Shown: positions 49,092-61,030 of the stretch, one piece after another
How positions within the stretch are numbered: the first letter of the stretch is position 1
Layout: every line of letters starts with the position of its first letter
Origin: Carallia brachiata
Lineage: Eukaryota > Streptophyta > Magnoliopsida > Malpighiales > Rhizophoraceae
Assembly (NCBI GenBank): GCA_021464245.1
Contig: JADCRB010000017.1
Location: forward strand, 1,027,427 to 1,091,426
Direction of reading: 5' to 3'
Length of the DNA: 64,000 nucleotides
Notes under the pieces: generated by a model
What the model was told of the DNA's origin: nothing
The model's database searches: none
The model's input: the letters and a program-made list of their open reading frames with translations, nothing else
Position numbers and translations under genes: made by a program

Positions 49092-50672
49092 ATGGCGTTT
49101 CAGCTTGTTTTCATGTTCATCTCTCTCACTATTGCCTCAGTCTCAGGTAACTGTCAATCAATTAACTGTCTTTTACCAACATATGTTTACGAGTAAATTT
49201 CTTCCGAGCACTTTAATTTTCTATTCAGCTGGCAAAATGTTATAGGGAGAAAAACAAATTAGAGAACTAGCATACAACAAGAATATTGGCTATTCGTCTC
49301 TGGGGCTCGATGTGTCTCTGCCAAAAATATTTGTGCTATCTCTCACTAGCTCTTCTTAAGTGGGTTGAGTGAGAAAAGGTTCTTCATGAACCAGCTATGC
49401 AGTAAATTGCCTTTTTCTTTTCTTTTCTTTTCCTTTTTTTTTTTTGACTTTGGCTCATGACAGGTTCCGTTTAGTTCCTAAGTATATGGTAGTTTGTAAC
49501 ATGGCAATGCAATTAGAATCAAAGGCAGATCTACTGTAACTTGTAACTTAAGGAATTACACCTTATTAATATCAAAACTGGTTTCATATGTGTGTGTGTG
49601 TAATAATTCTATTAGTATTAGCAAGGATCCATAAATATAAATTAATAATAACAAAATTAAGAAAAATGGGAACTAAAATTTGTATGTACTCTTGGGTGAT
49701 GGATGGGCAGGGCAAAATGCTTCTGCAGTTACAAAAACCTTCACCTTGGTTAATGTATGCAAAGAGACGATATGGCCAGCAATCCTTACCAAGGGCGGCA
49801 ATAATCATGGGCCAAATGGGTATGGCTTTGCCCTTAAGCCAGGCGGAACCGCCTTCTACTATGCCCCAGCAGGGTGGAGTGGCCGCATATGGGCCCGGAC
49901 CGGCTGCAACATGGACAGCAATGGGACATTAGGAGCATGCCAAACAGGCAGCTGCGGAACCTCCCTGAATTGCTCCGTCCCCAGTAGCCCACCAAACACA
50001 ATTGCCGAATTCACCCTCGGGGAACTTGATTTTTACGACGTTAGTCTCGTGGATGGATTTAATTTGCCCATAGTAGTTAACCCTCTAAAGGGTCAAGGAA
50101 ATTGTAGCATTGCCGGCTGCGATGGCGACCTGAGACAGAATTGCCCGCCGGAGCTGACTCTCAAGTCGTCGGAGAAGGACGGAAAAACCATCGCTTGCCA
50201 GAGTGCATGCAACGTGTTCAACACCGACGAGTATTGTTGCAGAGGAACATATGCAAACCCTGTTGCATGTCTGCCCACAAATTACTCAAAAATCTTCAAA
50301 CAAGTGTGTCCCGCGGCCTCAAGTTATGCACTTGATGATCGCACAAGTGTTATAACATGCTCCGCTTCAGATTACATTGTGGCCTTTTGTGCCTCAAGGT
50401 GCTCCATTCGTTCATTCATTTATTATTATTATTATTATTATGAATGTTTTGTCAACTTTATTATTATTGCTGTTACTGACCCCCTTTTGTCAATGTCATT
50501 GCATTGTTCATTCAGGAATCAAACGGTGTGCTCCTACCACGGCAACAAGCTTGAATGCAATACGTCGTCAACTTCCAGCGCTGCACGAGGGGACCCACGA
50601 GCATTATGTATATGGAATGTTCCGATGTTCCTCGCATTGTCTTTGGCGTTGATGTCACGTTTTAAGCTTTAG
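49092..50672 (+). CDS. thaumatin-like protein (PR-5 family)
   Basis: A secreted thaumatin-like protein of the PR-5 family; members act in defence against fungi or in cell-wall processes. Three exons, 49092-49146, 49711-50398 and 50516-50672, join to 299 residues with GT-AG borders and correct phase. The short first exon encodes most of the signal peptide (MAFQLVFMFISLTIASVSG). The mature part starts near FTLVNVCKETIWPAIL and contains the family features GGTAFYYAPAGWSGRIWARTGC, ELDFYDVSLVDGFNLPI (acidic cleft residues), CQSACNVFNTDEYCC and LDDRTSVITC, with the many cysteines expected of the disulphide-rich fold. The C-terminus ends in a hydrophobic stretch (VPMFLALSLALM) after a small-residue region (TSSTSSAARGD), suggesting a GPI-anchor signal, as in the larger plant TLP subgroup. 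The intron-exon layout is typical of plant TLPs. No damage seen. Confidence 0.94.
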
Positions 50673-52158
50673 CAGGATCTTCCGAAATCTTTTTGCTGGC
50701 TTGCCCACTTAGTCTTCTTCTTTCCTTTCAGATCCTCTTCATTTTCTCTTTTTATTTTATGTTTTTTATTATTCTCTCTCGTTGTAATGTAGATCGGCGT
50801 AGTTCATCAAAAATCTTCCTGATAAGTTCTCATGACATGATTAATTTAATCAGTCGGAACTTCAAATCCTTTTGTTGTCAAAGTTGAGAGAGCAGTGATT
50901 TACAGAGGAAACGCTAAAAGATACATAGAACACTCCTTGTCCTTAATATTTTTATGAGATTCCTCAAGCCATGTCATTATGCTGCAACTACGTTCATTCA
51001 GTTAAACATTTGCTAAATGACCAAAGCTTTTTTGACTGTAAATGAGCGTCAACTTTTATTCCTCATTGTCCCTATTCCTCGCATCATGCTGTAGACTCTT
51101 CAAATTCATTGAATTAATTAAGATGAAAATTTACGGCTTAAAGACATTTGGCAACAAAGAGAAGTCCTTGAGCATGAACTAAAAAAGGGAAGTTATCAAC
51201 TTGTGCTTGCATTCAAACAAGGACATTGTTCAAGTATTTTCTACTCCTCAGAAAAATTTAACACCACCCACTATGTCATCTCAGTGAAAATGCCATGGCC
51301 AACACTGGCATTTATCATCCTCCCAAATACAACAATCGTATGAAATAATTAGTTATAATACATCTACAAAGACGAAAAAAGCAGATGCAGCACTACAGTA
51401 GTTTTTGCAGGACACCGTAAAAAGTATGGTGTAAAGAGTAACGAGTCCTTTCATTTCCTTCAGTGACTTTGTACAGTGTCACATTCAGAGACGAACCCTC
51501 CAGGGATCCGCTATGTCTCTCTACAAAGAATAAATACAATTAGTTGAACTTGACAGGAGGAAATCTGACAAAAGACACACTGTTTAAGCAGAAACAGGCC
51601 AATGTCAAAAGCATTCAGATTTTCTTTGGGCTTTACAGGATGGTTAACCAAGACCAAGCTTCAGCATGAGTGGCAGGGAGCAATATATCCTCATTCAGTT
51701 AGTCACCCGGAGAGAAGTTCTTGACTTCCTGATCCTGGACTGAAAGCGGAAAGCCAATAAGTACCTCTATGGGAAGAATCTGCAATCATGTTTGAAGTCC
51801 GGAGCTCAACTAAAATACCCCAGGAGAAAACCTCACAGTGCAAGTCAATGTAAAAAAGCCAGCTATCCGTATTTCAACCAACGTTTCTACGGCATCAAAA
51901 TCTAAATGATGTTACATCTAGACCAAACAACAGGTGAAGGCTTCATGAATGAAAAAGCAAACAAGTATGTATCTCTGCCATTTGATGAGGAACCTCTTTA
52001 CTGTACAACTTTGTGAGCGGCCAAGTGCAAACCAGAAAAAACTTTCAGTTCCTTCTTCAGCGCATTTTAAGGCATCTCCAAGCTGAATTAGCAAGCCAAA
52101 AGACACTTGGATGAAATGAGGATAACATCTGACTGTGGAAGATGCTTGTATCTATGTT
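50673..52158. other. 3' flanks of thaumatin and PPR genes
   Basis: Convergent 3' ends: the thaumatin 3'UTR on the left and the likely PPR 3'UTR on the right. No gene seen. Confidence 0.4.
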
Positions 52159-54516
52159 TCAAGATTTTCTGTATAGGACTAATCTACTCAAACCATATCC
52201 CAAGGAATCCATTCTGTGAAGAAGATAAGCGGCATGATCCTTTTTTTCTTTGGATTGAAAAACAGACTTGAGCAATTGATTGTGAATTCTAGGCTTCAGA
52301 ATGAAACCTTTATCAATTGCGTAATAAAAGACATTTAAAGCAAGGTCTAAATTCCCTTCGTTACAAAGGCCACTTATTAACCTCACACAACTTGGGGGAT
52401 TAACGATAACTTTGAATTCCTCAAGGATGAAAAATATCTTTAAAGCTTCTTCTACTCTTCTTGCCTGACATAGCCCTTGAAGCAAAATGGTATAAGGTGC
52501 TAACTGAAAATCTTTTGACCTGAAATCCATCTCAAGCAAGCCTCGAACTGCTTTTTCCACTTCTGCATTCGCAAAGTGTTCCTCTATTGAATCAATTGCT
52601 TTGTCTTCCCAAGCACGAATGGTCCTCAAGTACTTCAACCAAAGACTAAATGCTACTGAAACCTTTTTCTTCCTGCATGACCAAGTCATAAGTGATTTAT
52701 AAACCGCATCGCTAGGTGCACACTGATTCTTTGCCATTTGCTCAAAGAGCCTAAAAGCATCTTCTTCTCTGCCGACACTTTGAAGCCCATTAATAAGAGT
52801 ATTATATGTTACACTATCAGGTGAGAGACCCTTTATTTGTAGTTCCTTGAAGAGCTTAAAAGCACCATCAATGTTGCCTGCCTTGCAAAACCCATGGATC
52901 AGAACGTTGTAAGTTGTAATGTCTGGTGCAACTCCACTATCAGCAAGCTGCATGAGAATCTTGTAGGCCTTAAGAATCAATCCTGAGTTACACATCTGCT
53001 CCACCATCTTCTGTAGGCTTGCACTATCAAGAACACGATTGGAACCTTGAGAAAGACGAAGAAACAATGAGGGATTTCTTCCTATCTCCATTTTGTAAAA
53101 TAAAAAATGAGCTTTTTCAAGCTCCCCAGCCTTACAAAGTCCATCTATTAGAGCATTGAATGTAACCACAGATGGATAGCATCCAAGCATTTCCATCTCA
53201 GAGAATATTTGTTGTGCATCCTCAAGAAGTCCATTCCGGCACATATTACAAATGATAATAGTGTAGGTGCAGGCATTTGGGAAGCAATCACGCTTTGAAA
53301 TCTCAAGTCGAAGTGACTGAGCCATATCCAAAAGGCCAACTTCGCAAAACCCTTTGATCAAAGCATTGTAACAGTAAGTATCAGGAATGACACCTCTCTC
53401 TGTCATCTCATTCAACAACTTTAATGCATCCTTGACCCTGCCTGCCTCTGATAACCCCTTCATCATCACAGTGTACAAGACAACATCAGGTTTGATGTTA
53501 GCTTCAATCATTCTCCCATACCACGCATGTGCTTCTCTATATCTCCCAGCCTTAAACAAGGCATTAATCAAACTACTATATGCTCTGTCAGTGAGCACAT
53601 ATCCTTCCTTCTGAAAAGATCTCAATAGTGCAAAAGCCTCATCGATTCTATCTGAGACACAAAACCCATTAAGCAAAGCATTATAGGAAGCTAAATCAGG
53701 CCTACATCCACTATCTCTCATCTTATTAAATAATCTGTAAGCATCATCGGTCCTCTGAGCTTGACACAAACCAGACAATATTATAGTATATGTGTACTTA
53801 TTGGGCAAAATACCTCTCTCCGTCATTTCATCAAACAGCTGAAGTGCATCTTGGGTTTTCCCACCTTTGCACAACCCATCGATCAAAATGCTAAATGTAA
53901 CTATATTTGGAGAGCAATTCAATTTCAGCATGCTATTATAAACCGCTAAAGCTAATAACAAAATATTCTTTCGCATCACAACATTCAAGATCACATTATA
54001 GGTAAAGACATCAGGCTTACAGCCGAAAACAGTTTCCATGGTTCCGAAAGCTTCCAAGGCCTTGTCAGCCATACCCAATACGTCATACCCTTGAATCAAA
54101 ACCGTAAATGCGTCAGGCGATATTGAAACATTATTACAGTTCTTTATATCATTAAGGACCTGCCAATACAAATCGAGCCCGTTCTTCTTCTTCTCAACGA
54201 GCATGTCGAGGATGAAGTTGCGAGACAACCAAGCGCGGAAGCGCCGGTATTTGGAAGCCCAGATGAAGAAACGAAGACCCAATTGATGATTGGGCGGGTC
54301 TTTGATAATGGATGAAACAATTTCAGGGGAGAGGAAAGGGAGGATGGTGTCGAGAGCTGGCTCCATGGGGTTGACAGAGTCAATTATGGTGAGGACTTCA
54401 TTGGAGACGGCCACTTCTTGGGCGGATGAGCTGTGCCGACGACGACCGTGAACCCATGGAGGCGGCTGCTGCTTGGGATGGGTGATCCGCCGGAGAAGTA
54501 GAGAGTAAAGAGTCAT
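52159..54516 (-). CDS. P-class pentatricopeptide repeat protein (At1g79540-like)
   Basis: An intronless 785-residue P-class PPR protein, expected to bind specific RNAs in an organelle. The N-terminus (MTLYSLLLRRITHPKQQ..GRRRHSSS) is basic and serine-rich, a probable mitochondrial targeting peptide. About 17 PPR motifs of ~35 residues cover residues ~130 to the end, for example PDVFTYNVILNVVMR, PNIVTFSILIDGLCKGGK, PDVVLYTVMMKGLSEAGR, PDTYCYNALIKGFCEVG, PDITTYNVLIHGFCKAGN and PDSVTYNTLINGLQSVGR. A spacer with LRLSQGSNRVLD interrupts the array near the middle. There are no E, DYW or SMR domains. Overall order and the spacer match my recollection of Arabidopsis At1g79540; the RNA target is unknown. 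The ATG at 54516 is the first in frame, and the reading frame is uninterrupted. Confidence 0.93.
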   Translation of the reverse strand: MTLYSLLLRRITHPKQQPPPWVHGRRRHSSSAQEVAVSNEVLTIIDSVNPMEPALDTILPFLSPEIVSSIIKDPPNHQLGLRFFIWASKYRRFRAWLSRNFILDMLVEKKKNGLDLYWQVLNDIKNCNNVSISPDAFTVLIQGYDVLGMADKALEAFGTMETVFGCKPDVFTYNVILNVVMRKNILLLALAVYNSMLKLNCSPNIVTFSILIDGLCKGGKTQDALQLFDEMTERGILPNKYTYTIILSGLCQAQRTDDAYRLFNKMRDSGCRPDLASYNALLNGFCVSDRIDEAFALLRSFQKEGYVLTDRAYSSLINALFKAGRYREAHAWYGRMIEANIKPDVVLYTVMMKGLSEAGRVKDALKLLNEMTERGVIPDTYCYNALIKGFCEVGLLDMAQSLRLEISKRDCFPNACTYTIIICNMCRNGLLEDAQQIFSEMEMLGCYPSVVTFNALIDGLCKAGELEKAHFLFYKMEIGRNPSLFLRLSQGSNRVLDSASLQKMVEQMCNSGLILKAYKILMQLADSGVAPDITTYNVLIHGFCKAGNIDGAFKLFKELQIKGLSPDSVTYNTLINGLQSVGREEDAFRLFEQMAKNQCAPSDAVYKSLMTWSCRKKKVSVAFSLWLKYLRTIRAWEDKAIDSIEEHFANAEVEKAVRGLLEMDFRSKDFQLAPYTILLQGLCQARRVEEALKIFFILEEFKVIVNPPSCVRLISGLCNEGNLDLALNVFYYAIDKGFILKPRIHNQLLKSVFQSKEKKDHAAYLLHRMDSLGYGLSRLVLYRKS

Positions 54517-56389
54517 GGCCGTGCCATTGGCTTCTATTTGTATTGTTAAGTTTAGTTTTCTGACTGAAATTCTTTTCCCCCGGAGGGAGGGAGCGAAAGA
54601 GCGAGGGGTGGGTTATGACTTAACGATGTTGATGATAGTAATGATGATGATGATGATGGGTTTTATCATTTATGTTTAAAGATGGCTCTGTCTGAGTGTC
54701 TGTACTTGCACTTGCTCTTACAGGCAGGCGGGCAGCGACATGGAGATAAATAGGGAAGGAAACAGTGGGTCTGTCTCTCTCTCGCCCCCCCTCTCTCTCG
54801 GCTGATTGTTGTTCCATCCAGTTCCCCGTGGACGCCAGGGCAGAGTCGGATCGAGCCCAGACACTCACTAACTCGGGTCCACGTCCTCAGCAATCCTAAA
54901 CTAAAAAAAATCATACATAGTCAACATATAGATTACCACACCATTACGATCGTTATTCAATCTTAAGGGAAAGATTTACCACTCAAGCACTGTTGAGTTT
55001 AAATATGACTCTTTTAAACTAATTATAGTATTAATAAGTTTAAAATTTATATTGTGCGTACAAAATTATTTTGCAGTTTAAAGGGGAGTATTGCCTCTAT
55101 TGTGCAAGTTAAGACTCAAACTTAAGTTTAATGTGACAGAAGTACATTAAGTTATTACTAGATTGTTACTTTAAGTGGTTAAAATACTAAATAATATAAT
55201 ATTTAACAATATGATATATAATAGTATAAAATATGCTATTACCATCCCATCATAAGCTGTATAAGATAACATAGTATATGATATCACAATAGAAGATAAG
55301 TTATATCACTATCTATATAATTTATATAATATATTAAGTTATAAACACAAGGGAAAGTTTTATCTTGAATTTGAAGGTCTTTTTAGTTTACATGATATAT
55401 TTTCTGTTTTTTCGAGATCTTAATATTTTAATTATTTTTATAACTTTAATTAAAATTTATTATTATAATAAACTTAGTACTTAATTTAAATTTCATCTAA
55501 TCACTATTATTCAAATATAATTCAAACTAGTATTTGTATTAAATTTAAATTTCTTTATAGCCATAAATCATTATAAAAATAGATAATTTTTCGATGAAAA
55601 TTGTTGTTAAATTGATTTCTTTAAATCCTTATTCAATTATATTATAAGTATATATACAGTCTTAATAGAGTATTAATTTATATTTAATTGTCAATTTTTA
55701 GAACTTCTATCCCATAGATAATTATCAATTTTTTTATATACTTTTTATTTAGAAATGGATTGTCAAATTAATTACTTTGAATCCTTATTTAATTATATTA
55801 TAATTATGTATATAGTCTTTATATAGATATTAGATTTAGTTGTCAATTTTTAATAAAACTCTCATCAAGTATATATTTATAGTCTTTATATATCTCGATC
55901 GAAATAAATATCTTCAATATTATAGAAATACAACTAATTCTGCTGGACCATATGTCACTATAATTGATATTGAATTTGCCCTTTTCTTTTCTTCTTTTGG
56001 CTGAAAGGAAAAAATTCATGATTATGCCATATTTATATATTTTTTTGTTTGTTTGTTTGCACTACTTCAATATTTATTATTTTGTTATTTTTTCCGACAT
56101 GACTTTTTCTTGTTTTCCAAATCCCAACTCAAATTAATCCATTATAGGCACTTTTCGTATTTCTCCAAGGGATGCCGATGACATAAACAAAAATATGGTT
56201 GCAATGTTGAACTTGAACCAGGTTCCGTACTGCAGGTGATTTTTTTCTTTCTTTTTTTAATCTCAAATGTTTATAATGAAGGATGTTTGCCATTTGCCAA
56301 TTTCGAATTATCATCATGTCCATGAAAATTCTTATATTGATTTTGCATACATGTTCAACAAATAACTTATTTTTAAAATTATACTATTA
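54517..56389. other. PPR promoter side and AT-rich intergenic DNA
   Basis: 54520-54900 is the PPR 5' flank and leader, with a (GAT)n run at 54630-54658 and a CTCTCTCTCGCC stretch. Beyond that lies AT-rich DNA with MITE-like TATAATATAT/TATCACAATA words at 55180-55340 and no gene. Confidence 0.5.
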
Positions 56390-57085
56390 TATTAGATTTG
56401 GATGGCACTTAACAATTTAAAATTACTAGGTGCTATAGTATATTAAAATAACTTTATTGTCCTTATAGAGTAATTAATTAATTTATTTTAGTTTTTTTTT
56501 TAAAAAATAGCTAATATTTAACGTTAAAAATCATTTAATTTTACTTGTTAGTAATTTTATTATCTTTATGAATTTTTTAAATTATTGTTAATTTTACAAA
56601 ATATTTATTAAACAAATTTTTAATGGTTATGTAAATATGTCTAGATTATATAAACTAAGTATCAAAATTGGGTGGGAGAGAGGGGACATATGAGAGAGAG
56701 AGAGGGACGGATTGGAGAGCGAGAGAGGGGGGGTGGAGAAATGGGGGAGAGAGAGAGAGATAAGGGAGAGAGAGAGAGAGAGATAGAGGGAGAGAAGGGA
56801 GAGAGAGCGAGAGCCGGTGGTTATGATAATGGTAGTTGGAACACTAATAAGAGCAAATATGAGAGTAAAGTTTTTGGCTAATATTTATAATTTGAAAAAT
56901 AGGCTTAGCTCACGTAATGAGATAGTTTAGCTCATATGAATATACGTAATAGCACTAGCTCATAAACATGAGATAACAATCTTATACTATCCTATCCAAA
57001 TAGTTTACCAAATATGGATATGATGGGATAAGACTAGTCTATCTTATACTATCCTCAACTATATCATTTACCAAATGTACCCTTA
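56390..57085. mobile_element. MITE with (GA)-rich core
   Basis: The left end is near TTTGGATGGCACTTAAC and the right end ATTTACCAAATGTACCC. A central (GA)n tract at 56671-56816 is flanked by AT arms with GATAAGACTAGTCTATC and CATATGAATATACG words. Same style and order as the element at 17457-18484, so probably the same family. Confidence 0.5.
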
Positions 57086-57089
57086 TATG

Positions 57090-58760
57090 CATTGGCGGAT
57101 CTAGAATTTTTTGAGAGGGAGTAAAAATCCATGACAAAAATTGAAATACATACATAAAAAAAATATAAAGTTGATAAATTTAAGAACATAGCAACTATAT
57201 AGTTTCAAGCATTTAATATAACTATTACAATTGTTCTCGATGAGTTTTCACATCCTGAAATCTTTTTATAACTTTTTCATTGTCAATACAAAATTAAATA
57301 CATCTTTTTCATAATATATGTAACTGAACAATAATTCAACCATTCATCTCACATCCAATTGCAATTTGCTTTTGATAAAATTTATTGCAAAGAAGGTTCT
57401 TTCCACTGTAACTGTTGCTAAGGGCAAGATCAAAGCTAGTTTTAAGAGCAAGTACACTTCTAGATATACAACATGCTTCTTTGTCTCAACAAGTTTCCTT
57501 GAAAGATCAACAATTCATTCTAGTTTTCAGAATGTATCATCCCCACAAACATAAAAAATGTAGCTATCAAACTGATTATCAAGGATCATAACATCTACCA
57601 ATATGAAATCAGAAGGATAACATTCAGCAAGGCAAATAAGTTTTTTCTTGTCAAAACAACAAAAGAATCTTTTGGACTTTAAACATGCCACACAAAAAAG
57701 CAATTCTATATTCACCTCTGTGAATCTGTCACTGAGTTCTTAAAGTTGTCTATTAAGCACTTGATAGAATAAATCTACTTGAAAATGATGTAAATTTGAA
57801 ATTGGTTGTGTTTGTGCCTTGCTCATCCCAAAGGAGTAAAAATATCATCCATATTTGGCCTGAAGATATTATGCTTTTCACAGAACAAAACAACTTCATT
57901 GAGCAATGAATCTCATCCATCATCTCTCATTGCTTGTAACTTTTGTTTGGACACTTTTGACTAATGTTATAGCATTGGCGATATCTTGATCACTCCTTTA
58001 CAGTACTTGAGACAATTTATTTGTGATTCTCAATATACTCTTCATCAAGTATAAATTAAAAACGAACGAACTCAAAAAATTGTATTGATGTAAGTAAAAC
58101 ATGTGCTTTAGCCCTTTGCTATAAAATTATACCATATTCTTCAGCATATTCAAGGACTTCAATTGTAGGTGATAACATATTGATCAACCTCAATATAGTA
58201 ATAAAATGTGAGCCCAACGTATATACCCATCTCTTTTTAGATTTGTTTCTTGATTCAAACTACGACCACTTGAAAATTTACCACTTTCTAATACTTCAAC
58301 AATCTTACTAATTTGTCTTTCACAAAGAATGCCATGACCTTGAAAGAAGAGGCAACTATATTTAATAAATTAGCAATCAATTGAAACGGCAAAGTAACTT
58401 CTACTTCTCCTTTTGACACACCAATAAGTGCTAATTGAAGTCGATGTACAAAACAATGCATATAAAAAGCACACCCCTTCTCATTCAAAATCAACTTTTT
58501 AAGACTATTGAATTCACCTTGCATATTGCTCCATCATAACCTTGTCCTTGTAACCTTGCGAAACTTAATCCATATGTTGTAAGTAACGAATCTATACCTT
58601 CTTTAAGTGATTGAGTAGTTGTATTAGGAACATGAACAAGACTAAGAAAACACTGAATTATGCATTCTTTTTTGTTCACATGATGCAAAACCATAACCAT
58701 TTGTTGGATTAATCTCTTAGTTTATGAATCAGGATTCCTAATTCATTCAATTCCCTCTTT
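57090..58760 (-). pseudogene. hAT transposase remnant (TTF/DUF4371-type)
   Basis: A decayed hAT-superfamily transposase, resembling plant proteins annotated as zinc finger MYM-type protein 1-like. Recognisable pieces on the minus strand, in order: FLSLVHVPNTTTQSLKEGI and LSFARLQGQGYDGA (58700-58510); MQGEFNSLKKLILNEKG and MHCFVHRLQLALIGVSKGE in a different frame (58524-58288); then, at 57530-57230, a dimerisation-domain-like stretch (VYLLLKLALILPLATVTVERTFFAI ... FQDVKTHRE). Frames switch several times and stops are frequent, so it is non-functional. The N-terminal zinc finger is missing. ATTGGCGGATCTAGAA at 57093 resembles the subterminal sequence of such elements. Confidence 0.75.
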
Positions 58761-59202
58761 CGAGTGCCGAATCAAATATATATCCTCACAAGTTCCAATT
58801 TTGATATTTCTATAAAAAGTAAAAAAAATTAGGGACTCATTAAGTACTGTGATTTTCTTTACCAATCCCACAAAACCTAAATACTCTCTCGAGTCATCTA
58901 GAATTTATTGTTGTGATATCCAAGTCCTATTCAGAATTATCTCTCTCGAGTGTCAAATCCCAAATATATGATTATTCAATAGATGGCCAGTAAATTGAAA
59001 GCATTAAGCGGATTTCTCTACTTTCATTAGTGTTACTGCAAGCTGCTTGTTACCGGCACCAAGTGGCACTCTTCTTATTATGCCCTATGAGATAACTGAA
59101 ACGGTGTATTTAGAAATTTGATTCTTTAGTTTTCTTAAAGGATAGTTGATGTTTTATCAATTACTGACTTGTTGATTCCTATCGATATTTTATTTTCTTC
59201 AG
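58761..59202. other. intergenic region
   Basis: Nothing recognised. The last ~100 bp act as the intron-like lead into the KUP fragment (TTTTATTTTCTTCAG at its end). Confidence 0.35.
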
Positions 59203-59840
59203 ATGTACTAGTCCCATTTGCATGTGCTATATTAGTATGCCTTTCGCGCTGCAGAATCTAGAGGACGCATAACATCGGGTTTATTTTTGCTCCAATTGGC
59301 GTTTTATGGATTTTGTTCATCAGTGGAGTTGATCTATACAATATTAACCTTATGGACCCCAACATTATGTCTCCAATCTCCCCAGTATGGATAGGCATGT
59401 TTGTTAAATCTGTCGACAAAAGAGCTGGGGATCATTTGGTAGCATTCTTCTTTTTGCGGCACGTTAGTTTTCGTGGACTGAGCTGGTAGTTGCATTAAAT
59501 TCGGAATATTTGTTAACATGTCGAAATTGTCTAATCATTTTGTTTAATTACACTGGCACCTTTGTTGTTTTTATCAGGATCAGAGGCAATGTTTTTGGAT
59601 CTGGGTATTTTTCAAAGAAGTCAATTAGGGTATTGATACAAAATTTTCTTTCTACTTATTTATTACAAACTACAAAGTGTGATAACATGGGATCTTCAGC
59701 CTCTTTGTTGCGTTTCTTCTGCAGATGGCATTTTCTTTTTCTTGATTTATCCACTTATACTTTTATGCTATGCTAGCCAAGCTGCCTTTATCTCAAAAAA
59801 CTTGCATGCCAAAGAATATTTTAATCACCTAAGCAGATGA
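59203..59840 (+). pseudogene. KUP/HAK/KT potassium transporter fragment
   Basis: Three exon-like blocks of a KUP/HAK/KT K+ transporter. 59203 to about 59333 reads VLVPFACAILVCL, then a disrupted stretch with TAG, then THNIGFIFAPIGVLWILFISGV and LYNIN. 59578-59629 reads GSEAMFLDLG and continues as YFSKKSIR only after a one-base shift, so a base is missing. 59725-59837 reads MAFSFFLIYPLILLCYASQAAFIS and LHAKEYFNHLS, then TGA. Each block begins after a pyrimidine-AG acceptor. The matching membrane segments and the GSEAMFADLG signature place it in the middle of the family's ~780-residue protein. The N-terminal and C-terminal exons are absent, so this is a gene fragment with frameshifts. Confidence 0.75.
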
Positions 59841-61030
59841 GTGCCAAGTAGGTCATCTACTTGCTTTTCATTTTGAATGCTGGACGGTTCATCTAGGAAT
59901 TTATGCTCCTGACTTGAAATATTGCTTGTCGTATCTAGACCATCTTCGACATATCTTTGCTTTTTTGTCAATACTTGGCTCTGTTGTTGGAAGTCAAGCA
60001 ACAATAACAGTCAGCTTCTCCACCATAAACTAATGGCTTGCACTCGGCTGTTTTCCCAAAGTAAAAGTTAATACACACCTCAAATAAGCGATGTGGACAA
60101 TTTTATGTTTTAGACGTCAACTGGTTACTGATACCACTCAGCCTTATTATAACCGTTGCTTTTCATGACAAAAAGAAAATTGGAAATGCAGCAAATAAAT
60201 ATTACCAGAAGTAATAGTCTGATAGTGATCTAATGTGCTGCCTTCAGAATTGACCATGATTTGAGTTTTTATGTTCGTGCTTTCCCCCAAAATAAAAAGA
60301 AAATTTAAGTATGAATATAGTACTAAATTCAGACTAGTTAATGTCATAATTGAACTTAAAGGAGACTCACTCGGACACAAACTTAGGGGAGACTCACTTG
60401 GACACAACATTGCTCCAGTGATAAGCATTCCCTGTGGCAGAAGTTAAATGAAGAGATTAACAGGTAATCTCAATTTCAACTCACATATGCGACAAACATA
60501 CGTACAATGCACCTTCTTTTTAGATTAAAAAAAAAAGAAATGCATAAGATAAATACTTCAATGTCATAAATTTCATAATATTTATTTTATTTAACTTATA
60601 AATAATTTATAGTAAATTTTAAATTAATTACTAAAAATTAAAATAAAATTCGCGGTTAATACACCTAGGAGACTAGTTATACTATTAATCGTGTAACAAG
60701 TTTGTGCTCTCTAAAATTATCACTGAAAATTGAGATTGTGACTTGTAAAAGTTATTTGTGTGGAGAATTTTAGTTTAAATTTTAGTTTAACTCATTATTT
60801 TTAATAAATATAATTTATTTATTATTTTACATCACATAAATTAAATTAATTAAAAATAATAAAATAATAAAATAAGTTTATATAGATAATGACAGTAAAT
60901 AAATAAATTATAAAAAAAAAAAATGAGAGTAATATCCGCATGCCAACTCCCGTTCAGGACAAGGCGTAAGCAAGCGGCATAAATAACGGGAAGCAATCGA
61001 CAGCAAAGTCCATTATTACATTCTGTTGGA
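59841..61030. other. intergenic region and fibrillin promoter side
   Basis: No gene seen. GGAGACTCACT(C/T)GGACACAA occurs twice (60361 and 60388), a short direct repeat. 60540-60920 is AT-rich. The last ~100 bp is probably the fibrillin gene leader. Confidence 0.4.

Noticed and set aside
54620..54914. Frames upstream of the PPR gene with a His run
   Set aside because: They lie in the PPR leader and promoter; the His run is the (GAT)n microsatellite read antisense.
56672..56881. Arg/Glu/Gly repeat protein
   Set aside because: A translation of the (GA)n tract in a MITE.
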